A stretch of 64,000 nucleotides of DNA from Martinezella rhizogenes (GCA_013322215.1 JAAMEZ010000021.1:248001-312000); one strand, 5' to 3'; numbered from the stretch's first letter, positions 16,441 to 25,190 are shown. The notes: generated by a model not told the origin, from the letters alone. Translations and numbers: made by a program.

Positions 16441-17783
16441 TCACGACGTCCGTCAAGCGTTTGCCGGCAGAAAACGGCATCTCGGGCTGGGAGGCGATCA
16501 GTCGACGTTCGTTCCCGGTCCGGAGCCTGGAAGGCAACGTGACTGCGGACTGGCTGATCATCGGCGCGGGTTTTGCCGGGCTTTCCACCGCGCGCCGGTT
16601 GCTACAGCTCCGGCCCAACGACAAAATCGTCGTGCTTGATGCGAGCGAGGTCGGCAAGGGCACATCGGGCCGCAATTCCGGCTTTATGATCGACGTCCCG
16701 CACAACCTTTCATCGAGCGAATATTCGAGTGGCGGTCTGGACGCCACTCGCCTGGAGATGGCTCAGAACAGGGCTGCGATCGCTTTCGCGAGAGAAGCCG
16801 CGGACGAATACGGCATGTCCCCGGAAACTGTCGACCCGACAGGCAAGATCAATGCGGCGGCAACCGCGCGCGGAATGAAACTGAATATCAGCTTCGGCCG
16901 ATCCTTGAAGGGTGCGGGCGAGAAGCACAGCTTTCTCGATGCATCCGAAATGCGCAAGCTTACCGGTTCCGATTACTACCTGGGCGGCCTTTACACGCCG
17001 GGCGCGGTCCTGATCCAGCCCGCCGATTACGTTCGCGAATTTGCGGCAGGGTTGTCGCGCAAAATCGACATCTTCGAAAGATCGCCGGTTATCGCCCTGA
17101 CGCGGGACAAAGGGACATGGACGGCTATTTCCCCTCGCGGCAAGGTCACCGCACCGAAGGTTATCCTCGGTGTCAACGGTCACATCGACGACTTCGGTCA
17201 CTTCCGCGGCCGCCTGATGCACATCTTTGCCTACGCCTCGATGACCGCTCCATTCTCAGCCGACGACCTCGGACGAAAGATTTCGGGACGGGATAGATGG
17301 GCGCTGCTTCCGGCCGATGCCATGGGCGCGACGGTGCGAAAGATCACCTCGGGCGGACAATCGCGCATCGTCATTCGGACGAAATACACCTACGAGACGA
17401 CGATCACCGTTTCTGATCGGCGAATGGCCAAAATGGCCGAAGAGCATCGAAATTCGCTCGATGCGCGGTTTCCGGGGCTAAAGGACATTCCCTTCGAACA
17501 CAGTTGGGCCGGGCGTCTCTGCCTCAGCCGGAACCATGTGCCGGCATTCGGCGCGCTTGACGAAGGGCTTTATTCGGCATGCTGCGAAAACGGGCTCGGC
17601 ACCGTCAAGAGCACGTTGGCAGGCATGATGGCCGCTGAACTCGCGACCGGCACTGCCTCGGAACAACTCGAACAATACATGGATCACGCCGCGCCATCCC
17701 GGTTGCCACCAGAACCCTTTGCATGGCTCGGCATCAATTCAGTGATCCGTTTGCAGGAATTGCGCGCAGGCCGCGAGGGATGA
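16437..17783 (+). CDS. FAD-dependent oxidoreductase, DAO family (OrdL/PuuB-like)
   Basis: A 448-residue flavoenzyme with the FAD motif WLIIGAGFAGLSTARRLLQL (about 39-58), GKGTSGRNSGFMID just after it, and a C-terminal GLGTVKSTLAGMMAAEL segment. It is related to gamma-glutamylputrescine and D-amino-acid oxidoreductases. The ATG overlaps the stop of the aldehyde dehydrogenase gene (ATGA). In a hydroxyproline-type route this enzyme would oxidise the D-isomer to an imine that the DapA-type enzyme deaminates. Polyamine or N-methyl amino-acid oxidation would also fit the sequence family. Confidence 0.88.
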   Translation: MITTSVKRLPAENGISGWEAISRRSFPVRSLEGNVTADWLIIGAGFAGLSTARRLLQLRPNDKIVVLDASEVGKGTSGRNSGFMIDVPHNLSSSEYSSGGLDATRLEMAQNRAAIAFAREAADEYGMSPETVDPTGKINAAATARGMKLNISFGRSLKGAGEKHSFLDASEMRKLTGSDYYLGGLYTPGAVLIQPADYVREFAAGLSRKIDIFERSPVIALTRDKGTWTAISPRGKVTAPKVILGVNGHIDDFGHFRGRLMHIFAYASMTAPFSADDLGRKISGRDRWALLPADAMGATVRKITSGGQSRIVIRTKYTYETTITVSDRRMAKMAEEHRNSLDARFPGLKDIPFEHSWAGRLCLSRNHVPAFGALDEGLYSACCENGLGTVKSTLAGMMAAELATGTASEQLEQYMDHAAPSRLPPEPFAWLGINSVIRLQELRAGREG

Positions 17784-17800
17784 TCCCTCGCCGCGCAATG

Positions 17801-17828
17801 TGAAGACTGCGCCTATCGCAGGTCTTCA
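17801..17828 (+). terminator. Hairpin between FAD oxidoreductase and betaine-binding protein genes
   Basis: TGAAGAC (17801-17807) pairs with GTCTTCA (17822-17828), with an inner TGCG/CGCA stem around CCTAT. The stem-loop lies 17 bases after the stop codon. No T-run follows, so it could be a weak terminator or processing site between enzyme genes and transporter genes. Confidence 0.45.
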
Positions 17829-17861
17829 ACAATATGGGAACGAAAACTAGGAGCAAGAAAA

Positions 17862-18713
17862 ATGAAGACTTTGTGGAAAGCGCTCTGCGCGGCCGCGATG
17901 GTCGGAATGACCGCGTTCTCCGCCCATGCGGAAGAGAAGAGCATCACCGTGGGAACGATGTCGTGGGAAGACCTGACACCGATCACCGGGATTACCAAAA
18001 AGGTGCTGGAAGATGCCGGCTACACCGTGAAGGTCGTGCCGTTCTCCGAATGGGGCATCGCCTATGCAGCACTTAGCAAGGGTGACATCCAGATCCTTGC
18101 CTCTCAGACCGATTACGTCGCACAGGACTATTGGGACAAGAACAAGAAGCGCCTCGAAAAGATCTCGCCCGTTTCGCACGGCCTGTTCCAAGGTGTCGCA
18201 GTCCCGAAATACGTGCCGATCGACTCCATGGACCAGCTGAACGCCAACGCCGACAAGTTCGGTGGCAAGATCGTCGGCATCGAGCCGGGTTCGGGCCTGA
18301 TGCGCGATACCGCCAACGCAGTTAAAGGTTATGATCTGAAACTGCAGCTCGTCGAAGGCAGCACCGCAGCCATGACCGCGGCCCTCAAGTCGGCCGTTGA
18401 CCGCAAGGAATGGATTGCCGTCACGATCTGGGAGCCGTCCTGGATGATGCAGAAATACGACGTGAAATTCCTGAAGGACCCCAAGGGCATCTTCCCGCCG
18501 CCACAGAGCTATTACTGGATCGGCAAGAAGGGCTTCTCCGCCGACTATCCGCACGCTCGCGAGGTCATTGCCAGCGTCTATGTGCCGCTTGCCGATATCA
18601 CCGCGATCAACAGCGCCGTGAATGACGGCAAGACGATGGACGAGGCCATCAAGGACTGGACCACCAGCCATGCCGATCTCCTGAAGCGGTGGGAGAATAT
18701 CAAGGGCGAATGA
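17862..18713 (+). CDS. Glycine betaine/proline betaine-type ABC binding protein (OpuAC/ProX family)
   Basis: The 283-residue protein begins with a Sec signal peptide (KALCAAAMVGMTAFSAHAEE, cleavage near residue 24). The OpuAC domain shows aromatic residues in the usual places (TMSWEDLTPITGI, FSEWGIAYA, TIWEPSWMMQKYD, QSYYWIGKKGF) that could form the aromatic box for a quaternary ammonium. The ATG follows AGGAGCAAG. It is the periplasmic receptor for the transporter genes that follow. Given the catabolic enzymes upstream, the ligand could be proline betaine, hydroxyproline betaine or a related compound rather than an osmolyte only. Confidence 0.9.
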   Translation: MKTLWKALCAAAMVGMTAFSAHAEEKSITVGTMSWEDLTPITGITKKVLEDAGYTVKVVPFSEWGIAYAALSKGDIQILASQTDYVAQDYWDKNKKRLEKISPVSHGLFQGVAVPKYVPIDSMDQLNANADKFGGKIVGIEPGSGLMRDTANAVKGYDLKLQLVEGSTAAMTAALKSAVDRKEWIAVTIWEPSWMMQKYDVKFLKDPKGIFPPPQSYYWIGKKGFSADYPHAREVIASVYVPLADITAINSAVNDGKTMDEAIKDWTTSHADLLKRWENIKGE

Positions 18714-18721
18714 TGTCGACA

Positions 18722-18746
18722 GCGGGCCGCCATCGGGGCGGCCCGC
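18722..18746 (+). terminator. Strong hairpin after the betaine-binding protein gene
   Basis: GCGGGCCGCC (18722-18731) and GGCGGCCCGC (18737-18746) form a perfect 10-bp stem with a 5-base loop, starting nine bases after the stop codon. No T-run follows. It probably sets a higher level of binding-protein mRNA relative to the downstream ATPase and permease genes. Confidence 0.65.
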
Positions 18747-18800
18747 ATCCCTCAACGAAGACGAACAGGCCGGCAATGGACTGGCCGCGTGGGGAATACA

Positions 18801-19892
18801 ATGAACACTGTCATGGATAACACCGGTGAAGTCCTGGTCGATTGCCAGAACGTCTGGAAGATTTTCGGTGCGCGTGCGACCGCCGCTGTGAAGGCCGTTT
18901 CCGAGCGTGGCCTCTCCAAGAAGCAGGTGCTTCAGGAATTCAACTGTGTCGTCGGTGTCTCCGATGCCCACCTTCAGGTCCGTCGCGGCGAGATCTTCTG
19001 CATCATGGGCCTCTCGGGAAGCGGAAAATCCACCCTGGTCCGCCTTCTCAACCGTCTTATCGAACCGAGTCTCGGCAGGATCACGATCAAGGGTAAGGAA
19101 ATTGCCAGGCTGAACGCGGCTGAACTGCGCGATATGCGCGCCCGCAATATCGGCATGGTGTTCCAGAGTGTGGCGTTGCTTCCAAATCGCACCGTTCTTG
19201 AGAATGCGGCCTTCGGATTGGAAGTCCGCGGCGTGTCAAAGGATGAGCGCAACAAGACGGCCCGAGCTGCGCTCGATAAGGTCGGCCTCTCCGACTGGAC
19301 ATCGCGATACCCGTCTGAACTGTCGGGTGGGATGCAGCAGCGCGTCGGCCTGGCCCGTGCCTTGGCGGCCGATCCCGAGATCATCCTCATGGACGAGCCG
19401 TTCAGCGCGCTTGATCCCCTTATTCGCCGCCAGTTGCAGGATGAGTTTCGGGAGTTGACGAAGTCGCTCGGCAAGTCCGCGGTCTTCATCACGCACGATC
19501 TCGAAGAGGCCATTCGCATCGGCGACCGCATCGCCATCATGAAGGACGGCGTCATCGTTCAGGTGGGAACCGCGGAAGAGATCGTAACGAAACCTGCCGA
19601 CGACTACGTCGCCGACTTCGTTGCGGGCATATCAAGGATTCATCTCGTCAAGGCCCATTCGGTCATGCAGTCGATCGCGGAATACAGGAGCCTGCAGCCG
19701 CAGCATGATGTGGATGCGCTCCTGAAGACCTCTCCTGAGGCGGATATCGGCGAACTCATAGACCTTACGATGAAGTCGGATCGCGATGCTGTGGCAGTGG
19801 TCGACAATGGTTCCATTGTCGGTGTCGTCACCACGCGGGGGCTGCTTCGCGGCGTTGCCGGATCCCCGGCGCAACAGCAAATGCCGGCGTAG
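18801..19892 (+). CDS. ABC transporter ATPase, glycine betaine/proline type (ProV/OpuAA family)
   Basis: A 363-residue ATPase with Walker A MGLSGSGKST, Q-loop MVFQSVALLPNRTVLEN, signature LSGGMQQRVGLARAL and Walker B IILMDEPFSALDP. As in ProV, about 50 residues precede Walker A. The C-terminus holds one CBS-like repeat (DAVAVVDNGSIVGVVTTRGLLRG); classic OpuAA/ProV proteins carry a CBS pair that senses ionic strength, so this one appears shortened. The ATG at 18801 is chosen for GGGGAA just upstream; a GTG at 18789 is less likely. Two permease genes follow. Confidence 0.92.
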   Translation: MNTVMDNTGEVLVDCQNVWKIFGARATAAVKAVSERGLSKKQVLQEFNCVVGVSDAHLQVRRGEIFCIMGLSGSGKSTLVRLLNRLIEPSLGRITIKGKEIARLNAAELRDMRARNIGMVFQSVALLPNRTVLENAAFGLEVRGVSKDERNKTARAALDKVGLSDWTSRYPSELSGGMQQRVGLARALAADPEIILMDEPFSALDPLIRRQLQDEFRELTKSLGKSAVFITHDLEEAIRIGDRIAIMKDGVIVQVGTAEEIVTKPADDYVADFVAGISRIHLVKAHSVMQSIAEYRSLQPQHDVDALLKTSPEADIGELIDLTMKSDRDAVAVVDNGSIVGVVTTRGLLRGVAGSPAQQQMPA

Positions 19893-19906
19893 AAGGACGT
19901 ACGAAA

Positions 19907-20755
19907 ATGGACATCTCGGTCATTGCGGATACCTTCGATGCCTGGACCGATGACGCGCTGGGCTGGATCAGCGACAACGGCGACTGGCTGTTCACTCCCT
20001 TGAGGGCCATCCTCGAAGGAACCTACAATGGCGTCCTTTGGCTGCTTCATTTGGCGCCGTTTTACGTCATCGTGGTCATCGTCGCGCTTCTCGCGTGGCG
20101 CCTGATCGGCGCTTTGTCCGCCATACTGGCGGGACTGGGCCTGTTCTTCTGCGCAGTCATGGGATTGTGGAGCGAAACCATGAGCACGCTTGCGCTTGTC
20201 ACCACTGCGACCATACTCGCACTTGCCATCGGAATTCCGATCGGCATCGCTGCCGGCTTCATGCGGTGGTTCGACAGGGCTCTAGAGCCGGTCCTCGACC
20301 TCATTCAGACATTGCCACCCTATATCTACCTTCTTCCGGCGATTGCCCTTCTTGGCTTCGGCCCCGCGACTGCGCTCGTTGCGACCTTCATCGTGGCGAT
20401 GCCGCCCGCCATCCGGTTGACCTCGCTTGGCATTCGCATGACGCCGCCAGCCTTTATAGAATTGGGACAGGCAAGCGGCCTGACGCCATGGCAAATGTTC
20501 ACGAAGATCAGGCTGCCCTTCGCAATCCCAAGTGTCCTGGCGGGCATCAACCAGAGCCTGATGATGGCATTCGGCATGGTCGTGATCGCAGGCATCGTCG
20601 GCTCCGGCGGCCTCGGCGAAACAATTTACAGCGCTGTGCGCACGCTCGACATGGCCACATCCATCAACGCTGCAATCGCGATCGTCATCTTGACGATGGT
20701 ACTCGACAGATTGACGCAGAGCGCGGCCGGCCGCGCCAAGGCAGGTGTAAGATGA
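19907..20755 (+). CDS. Betaine-type ABC transporter permease 1 (ProW/OpuAB family)
   Basis: The 282-residue protein has the OpuAB architecture: a short periplasmic N-terminus, then about seven helices with the BPD_transp_1 domain and the coupling segment ELGQASGLTPWQMFTKIRLPFAIPSVLAGINQ. LDLIQTLPPYIYLLPAIALLG is a family hallmark. Its stop overlaps the next permease gene. Unlike classical ProW systems, which use a homodimer, this operon encodes two different permeases. Confidence 0.9.
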   Translation: MDISVIADTFDAWTDDALGWISDNGDWLFTPLRAILEGTYNGVLWLLHLAPFYVIVVIVALLAWRLIGALSAILAGLGLFFCAVMGLWSETMSTLALVTTATILALAIGIPIGIAAGFMRWFDRALEPVLDLIQTLPPYIYLLPAIALLGFGPATALVATFIVAMPPAIRLTSLGIRMTPPAFIELGQASGLTPWQMFTKIRLPFAIPSVLAGINQSLMMAFGMVVIAGIVGSGGLGETIYSAVRTLDMATSINAAIAIVILTMVLDRLTQSAAGRAKAGVR

Positions 20756-21609
20756 ACCTCGATCTTCTCCGGTTTTCGCCAGGTACCTATCTTGCTCCCG
20801 TCGTCGATTGGCTGAACACCAACTTTCATCCCGTGTTCGAAGGCATCACCAAACTTATCGAAGCGGTACTTGGCGGGATCGAAGCGGCGCTTCTTTACCC
20901 ACCGCCTTATGCGGTGATTGCCATAGCCGTGCTTTTCGCAGCCTTTGTCATCAACTTCAGGGTTGCAATAGTGACTGCTGTCGCGCTCACCTTCTGCCTG
21001 TTCACCGGCTTCTGGGCTGCATCCATGCAGACACTGGCTCTGGTAACAGTTGCAGTCGCCATCTCCGTCTCGATTGCCTTCCCGCTTGGCATTCTTGCAT
21101 CGCGTTATAAGACCTTCGAGAAGGTTGTAAGGCCATTGCTCGATATCATGCAGACCGTTCCACCCTGGGTTTATCTGATCCCGGCTGTCATGATCTTCAG
21201 CCTCGGCCGTGTGCCGGCGATCATCGCGACGATCGTCTATGGCGTACCACCGATGCTGCGTCTGACGACGCTGGCATTCAACCAGGTGCCGACGGACCTT
21301 CTCGAGCTCGGACAAGCCACGGGCGCGCCGCCGCGCTCGATCCTCTTCAAGATCGAGATTCCCTCCGCAATGCCGACCCTGCTTGTCGGCCTCAACCAGT
21401 GCATTCTTCTGTCGCTGGCCATGGTCGTTCTTGCCGGGCTCGTTGGAGCCGGCGGGCTTGGAGCCGAGGTGACGCGGGGCCTGACCCGGATGGAAATGGG
21501 GCTTGGGCTGCGGGCGGGTCTTGCGATCGTCGCCATCGCTATCCTGCTGGACAGACTGTCAAAGGGCGCTTTGCAGGATCGCGCCCGGTCATCGGCAAAG
21601 CACGGCTAG
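20752..21609 (+). CDS. Betaine-type ABC transporter permease 2 (ProW/OpuAB family)
   Basis: This 285-residue protein is a paralogue of the preceding permease. It shares LLDIMQTVPPWVYLIPAVMIF and ELGQATGAPPRSILFKIEIPSAMPTLLVGLNQ in the same positions. The ATG at 20752 overlaps the stop of permease 1 by four bases. The pair most likely forms a heterodimeric channel. The stop codon TAG is followed immediately by an intergenic repeat element. Confidence 0.9.
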   Translation: MNLDLLRFSPGTYLAPVVDWLNTNFHPVFEGITKLIEAVLGGIEAALLYPPPYAVIAIAVLFAAFVINFRVAIVTAVALTFCLFTGFWAASMQTLALVTVAVAISVSIAFPLGILASRYKTFEKVVRPLLDIMQTVPPWVYLIPAVMIFSLGRVPAIIATIVYGVPPMLRLTTLAFNQVPTDLLELGQATGAPPRSILFKIEIPSAMPTLLVGLNQCILLSLAMVVLAGLVGAGGLGAEVTRGLTRMEMGLGLRAGLAIVAIAILLDRLSKGALQDRARSSAKHG

Positions 21610-21681
21610 AACGGTTCAGCTTCTTGTTTTCACGCAATTCCGGACGGAAAGCGGCTCACGCACTTTTCATGGAATTGCTCC
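21608..21681. repeat. Intergenic repeat element, degenerate rhizobial type (copy B)
   Basis: GCAATTCC (21634-21641) pairs with GGAATTGC (21671-21678). The segment between them, with GACGGAAA, GGCT and ACGCA, then CTTTTC, lines up with the right half of the element at 46996-47103. The left half is diverged. It begins at the stop codon of the permease gene and fills the gap before the racemase gene. Confidence 0.6.
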
Positions 21682-21699
21682 AAGCGGAAAGATCATCGC

Positions 21700-22698
21700 A
21701 TGCGCCACAGTTTCTTCTGCATCGATTCCCACACCTGCGGCAATCCCGTACGGCTTGTCGCAGGTGGCGGGCCCTTGCTCCCGCATCTTCCGATCGCCGA
21801 GCGGCGTGAAATTTTCGTCCGCGATCATGACTGGATCCGCAAGGCTTTGATGTTCGAACCGCGTGGACATGACATCATGTCCGGCGCCATCATCTATCCC
21901 GCATATCGTGAAGACTGCGATTTTGCCGTGATCTTCATCGAAGTCAGCGGATGTCTGCCCATGTGCGGAGCCGGAACGATCGGTCTGGTGACGGCGGCGA
22001 TCGAAGAGGGCCTCGTCACGCCACGCATTCCCGGCAAGCTCTCCATCGAGACGCCAGCGGGCCGCGTGGATATCGACTATGACAAGCCCGGCGAATTCGT
22101 TGAGGCGGTCCGCATGTTCAATGTCGCAAGCTACCTGCATGCGGCTGATGTCGAAGTCGATGTGCCGGGGTTCGGCGCACTGACGATCGACGTCGCCTAT
22201 GGCGGCAACTATTATGCTGTCGTCGAACCGCAGAGGAACTGGCCTGGATTGGATGGCATGTCGAGTGATGACATTGTCGACATCAGCAGGAAGTTGCGCG
22301 ATGCCCTCGAGCCGATCTGCAATCCGGTTCATCCCGAGGATGAAAGGATAAGAGGTGTCCACCACGCCTTATGGTGCGACGCGCCGACGAGCGACAAAGC
22401 CGATGGGCGGGGTGCGGTTTTCTATGGCGACAAGGCGATAGATCGCTCCCCGGGCGGTACCGGCACCTCCGCACGCCTTGCGCAATTGCATGGCAAGGGT
22501 CGGCTAAAGGTTGGCGACACCTTTCGCCAGGAGAGCCTGATCGGCACGATATTCGAAGGATGTATCGAGTCGGAGGTTGAAGTCGGAAATTTCAGGGGTA
22601 TCAGGCCGAGTGTCGGGGGCTGGGCACGTATCATCGGCCACAACACGATCTTCGTCGACGATCGAGATTCTTTGGCCTATGGTTTCCAGATCAAATAG
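21700..22698 (+). CDS. Proline racemase/hydroxyproline epimerase family protein lacking the second catalytic Cys
   Basis: A 332-residue member of the proline racemase superfamily, with IDSHTCGNPVRLV at the N-terminus. The first catalytic Cys is present at about residue 89 (LPMCGAGTIG, with Ala where many epimerases have His). In the second catalytic motif (DRSPGGTGTSAR, about 248-259), Gly252 replaces the Cys seen in racemases and epimerases; 3-hydroxyproline dehydratases have Thr here. A simple two-base epimerisation is therefore doubtful, and dehydration, one-sided proton exchange or another reaction is possible. GGAAAG lies eight bases before the ATG. The locus (DapA-type, FAD and ALDH enzymes, betaine transporter) supports a proline-derivative substrate. 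Confidence 0.87.
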   Translation: MRHSFFCIDSHTCGNPVRLVAGGGPLLPHLPIAERREIFVRDHDWIRKALMFEPRGHDIMSGAIIYPAYREDCDFAVIFIEVSGCLPMCGAGTIGLVTAAIEEGLVTPRIPGKLSIETPAGRVDIDYDKPGEFVEAVRMFNVASYLHAADVEVDVPGFGALTIDVAYGGNYYAVVEPQRNWPGLDGMSSDDIVDISRKLRDALEPICNPVHPEDERIRGVHHALWCDAPTSDKADGRGAVFYGDKAIDRSPGGTGTSARLAQLHGKGRLKVGDTFRQESLIGTIFEGCIESEVEVGNFRGIRPSVGGWARIIGHNTIFVDDRDSLAYGFQIK

Positions 22699-22724
22699 AA
22701 AAGGTCGCTCCCGCGAGGCGTTGC

Positions 22725-23711
22725 ATGAAATCCGTCAAACAAGAAGCTAAGCACGATCCCTTGAAGGTCGGATTCATCCTCGCGCGATCATTTACGCTTT
22801 CCGCCTTCGCTCTGTTCGTCGATACGCTGAGATTGGCGAGCGACGAGGCCGACAAATCGGGCAGAGTGCTGGCCGACTGGCAGGTATTGGGTAGCACCCG
22901 GCATCTCATCACATCGAGCTGCGGTGTTCAGGTCGCACCGACGTCGGACTTTATCGACCCAAAGGAATTCCACTACATTGTCGTCGTCGGTGGGCTTTTG
23001 AATGCCGACATTACGATCGATCATCAGACCTCCGACTATCTGAAGAAGGCCGCAGCCCAGAAGATCCCGCTGATCGGGGTTTGTACCGGCACGTTCATTC
23101 TGGCGCGCCTTGGCCTGATGAAAACACACCAGACCTGCGTCAGCTGGCTGCACTATCAGGCTTACCGGGAGCAATTCCCCGAAAACCCCGTTCGCTCGGA
23201 TCGCCTGTTCAATCTCGACCGGAGCCGCGGATCATGCGCGGGCGGAAGCAGCGCCGCCGATATGGCTGCTTTTCTCGTCAGACGGCACATCAGCCGAGAT
23301 GCAGAACGAAACGCTCTGGAAGTGCTGCAAATCGAGCGCGCCCGATCCGGGCTGGATATACAGCCGCGCAAGCCACTCGCGATCGAATGCCAGGATCCAC
23401 GCCTGAAAGCCGTGCTGATCACCATGGAAAGCCATATCGAGGACGTGGTGCCGACCGAAGAGCTTGCCGCATCGGTCGGCTTATCCCGGCGGCAGCTCGA
23501 ACGTCTGTTCACCGAAGAAATGAAAACCTCTCCCGGAGCCGTCTACACCCGCATTCGCATGGAACGGGCCAAGCAGCTGGTTCTCCAGACAGAGGCACCG
23601 CTCATTGAAATCGCGCTCGAAGTCGGCTTCGACAGCGCATCCCATTTTGCAAGGCTCTTTCGCCGTCTCTTCGGACAATCTCCCACAGAGCTGCGTCGCG
23701 CGCATGCCTAA
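22725..23711 (+). CDS. GlxA family transcriptional regulator (DJ-1/PfpI domain plus AraC-type HTH)
   Basis: The 328-residue protein has an N-terminal DJ-1/PfpI-like amidotransferase fold (about 10-185) with the nucleophile-elbow Cys in GVCTGTFILARLGLM. The C-terminal AraC DNA-binding domain (about 225-325) contains LAASVGLSRRQLERLF and IEIALEVGFDSASHFARLFRRLFGQSP. Regulators of this family, such as GbdR of Pseudomonas, often control betaine, carnitine or choline-derivative catabolism, which suits its place at the end of the betaine transporter and racemase genes. It is convergent with the ROK gene. Confidence 0.92.
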   Translation: MKSVKQEAKHDPLKVGFILARSFTLSAFALFVDTLRLASDEADKSGRVLADWQVLGSTRHLITSSCGVQVAPTSDFIDPKEFHYIVVVGGLLNADITIDHQTSDYLKKAAAQKIPLIGVCTGTFILARLGLMKTHQTCVSWLHYQAYREQFPENPVRSDRLFNLDRSRGSCAGGSSAADMAAFLVRRHISRDAERNALEVLQIERARSGLDIQPRKPLAIECQDPRLKAVLITMESHIEDVVPTEELAASVGLSRRQLERLFTEEMKTSPGAVYTRIRMERAKQLVLQTEAPLIEIALEVGFDSASHFARLFRRLFGQSPTELRRAHA

Positions 23712-23844
23712 AGCAGGCGGAGAAACGTGCCGCGCCGATGGCTGCCAGCTTCCCTAATGACGTTCCCGATAAGGAGTGAGCGGAGTCCGACAGTCGGTTT
23801 CCTGCCGACACGACGCCCATATGCGGATCATGCGCGCAGCGGCA

Positions 23845-24990
23845 TCATTCAACATCCAGATCGAAGAAATGCTGGGTCGCCAGAGCTGCGGCGCCTCGCG
23901 CCCAGGAACCCGGCACCCAATCTGGCAGCAATTCAGGCGTATTCAAAAAGACATATTTTGCCATCGAACGGCGGATCGGCTCGAGGATCGCCTCGCCAAA
24001 CTGCATGGCTTCGCCGCCGGCGATGAGAACTTCGGGATCGAACAGGTTCACCAGATCTGCCACGTGACGCCCGATCAACTCTCCAGCTTCTGCCATGACC
24101 TCGAGAGCAGTCGCATCGCCGCCATCGATCGCCGCTGCGAATTCATCGCGATTGGCCTTAGCGCCTCGGCGCCGACCCCACTCCTCGATCATCGGCGCCT
24201 CGGCTGCGTGAGCCTGAAGGCAGCCCCGTCTCCCGCATTCGCAAAGCCGTCCGCCGGGAACCGTGATGATGTGACCGAGCTTTCCGGCCAGGCCATGGCT
24301 TCCGTGATAGATTTCTCCACCCATAACAAGCGATGATCCGACACCGGTGCCGACTGCGATCGTCGCGAAATTGCTGTAGTTGCGGCCGGCGCCGAAGAGC
24401 CGCTGAGCAACGGTGAAGGCGCTGATGTCGTCATCGATCCAGACAGGGATATGAACCCGTTCACGCAGCAGTTCGGGAAAGGCGAGATTGCGCCAGCCAA
24501 AGCGCGGGCTCTGCACGCAGATGCCTTTGACCGCATCCACCTCGCCGGGAATGGAAACGCCGACGCCCATAACCGGCGAGCCGGTACGGCCGGCATCGGC
24601 CAGAAGCTTCGGGATCGCCGTCGCGATGGCCTCGACCATCGTTTGCGGCTGTGTGTCCGGCACAGGCATCTCGAAGGAAGCGATCGGCGTCGTGGCGAGG
24701 TCGGTCAGGACACAATCGATACTGTCGTGGCGAAGCTTGAACCCGACAGCCAGATGGCCGCCATAATTGATGTCGACTGGTACGGGCCGGCGCCCGGTTG
24801 CGCCCGTCTGCGCTTTTCCTTCGACGACGAGCCCTTCCTCGATCAGTTCCGTGACCACGAAGGTCACTGCCGCCGGACTGAGGCCCGTCACCGTGGCGAT
24901 TTCGGCACGCGGCATTGCCCCGCGGTTTCGCAGCAGGTTGAGGATGAGCCGCCGGTTGAGGGCTCGGGAGGTACTAGGGTTGCCGCGCAC
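23845..24990 (-). CDS. ROK family transcriptional repressor (NagC/XylR type)
   Basis: A 381-residue ROK protein with an N-terminal winged helix-turn-helix (LILNLLRNRGAMPRAEIATVTGLSPAAVTFVVTELI, about 15-50), sugar-kinase fold motifs, GTGVGSSLVMGGEIYHGSHGLAGKLGH, and the zinc motif CECGRRGCLQ. The presence of the DNA-binding domain marks it as a regulator rather than a glucokinase. The GTG start at 24990 has AAAGGATC upstream. It is divergent from the sugar importer and beta-galactosidase operon, which it probably represses in the absence of sugar. An AT-rich palindrome lies in the shared promoter region. Confidence 0.92.
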   Translation of the reverse strand: MRGNPSTSRALNRRLILNLLRNRGAMPRAEIATVTGLSPAAVTFVVTELIEEGLVVEGKAQTGATGRRPVPVDINYGGHLAVGFKLRHDSIDCVLTDLATTPIASFEMPVPDTQPQTMVEAIATAIPKLLADAGRTGSPVMGVGVSIPGEVDAVKGICVQSPRFGWRNLAFPELLRERVHIPVWIDDDISAFTVAQRLFGAGRNYSNFATIAVGTGVGSSLVMGGEIYHGSHGLAGKLGHIITVPGGRLCECGRRGCLQAHAAEAPMIEEWGRRRGAKANRDEFAAAIDGGDATALEVMAEAGELIGRHVADLVNLFDPEVLIAGGEAMQFGEAILEPIRRSMAKYVFLNTPELLPDWVPGSWARGAAALATQHFFDLDVE

Positions 24991-24999
24991 AGTGATCCT

Positions 25000-25021
25000 T
25001 TAAATTTATTTTGTAAATTAA
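25000..25021. promoter_or_regulatory. Candidate ROK operator in divergent region
   Basis: An AT-rich imperfect palindrome, TTAAATTTA (25000-25008) against TAAATTAA (25014-25021), starts ten bases upstream of the ROK gene start. NagC/Mlc-type proteins bind AT-rich inverted repeats of this kind. The match is by form and position only. Confidence 0.4.
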
Positions 25022-25190
25022 CTATTGTTGCTTCCCGGAAGATACGGTATGCAATAGCACATGGCAATGGAGGAATGTCCGCTTGTATCAACGCAAGCGG
25101 AAATGCCGGTTTATTGCGTAATTTCTGAAGGTTAGCGGCTGCTCATATCCGTGGGCGGGCCAGGATTTGATGTGCCTCGGGAGGAAAAAG

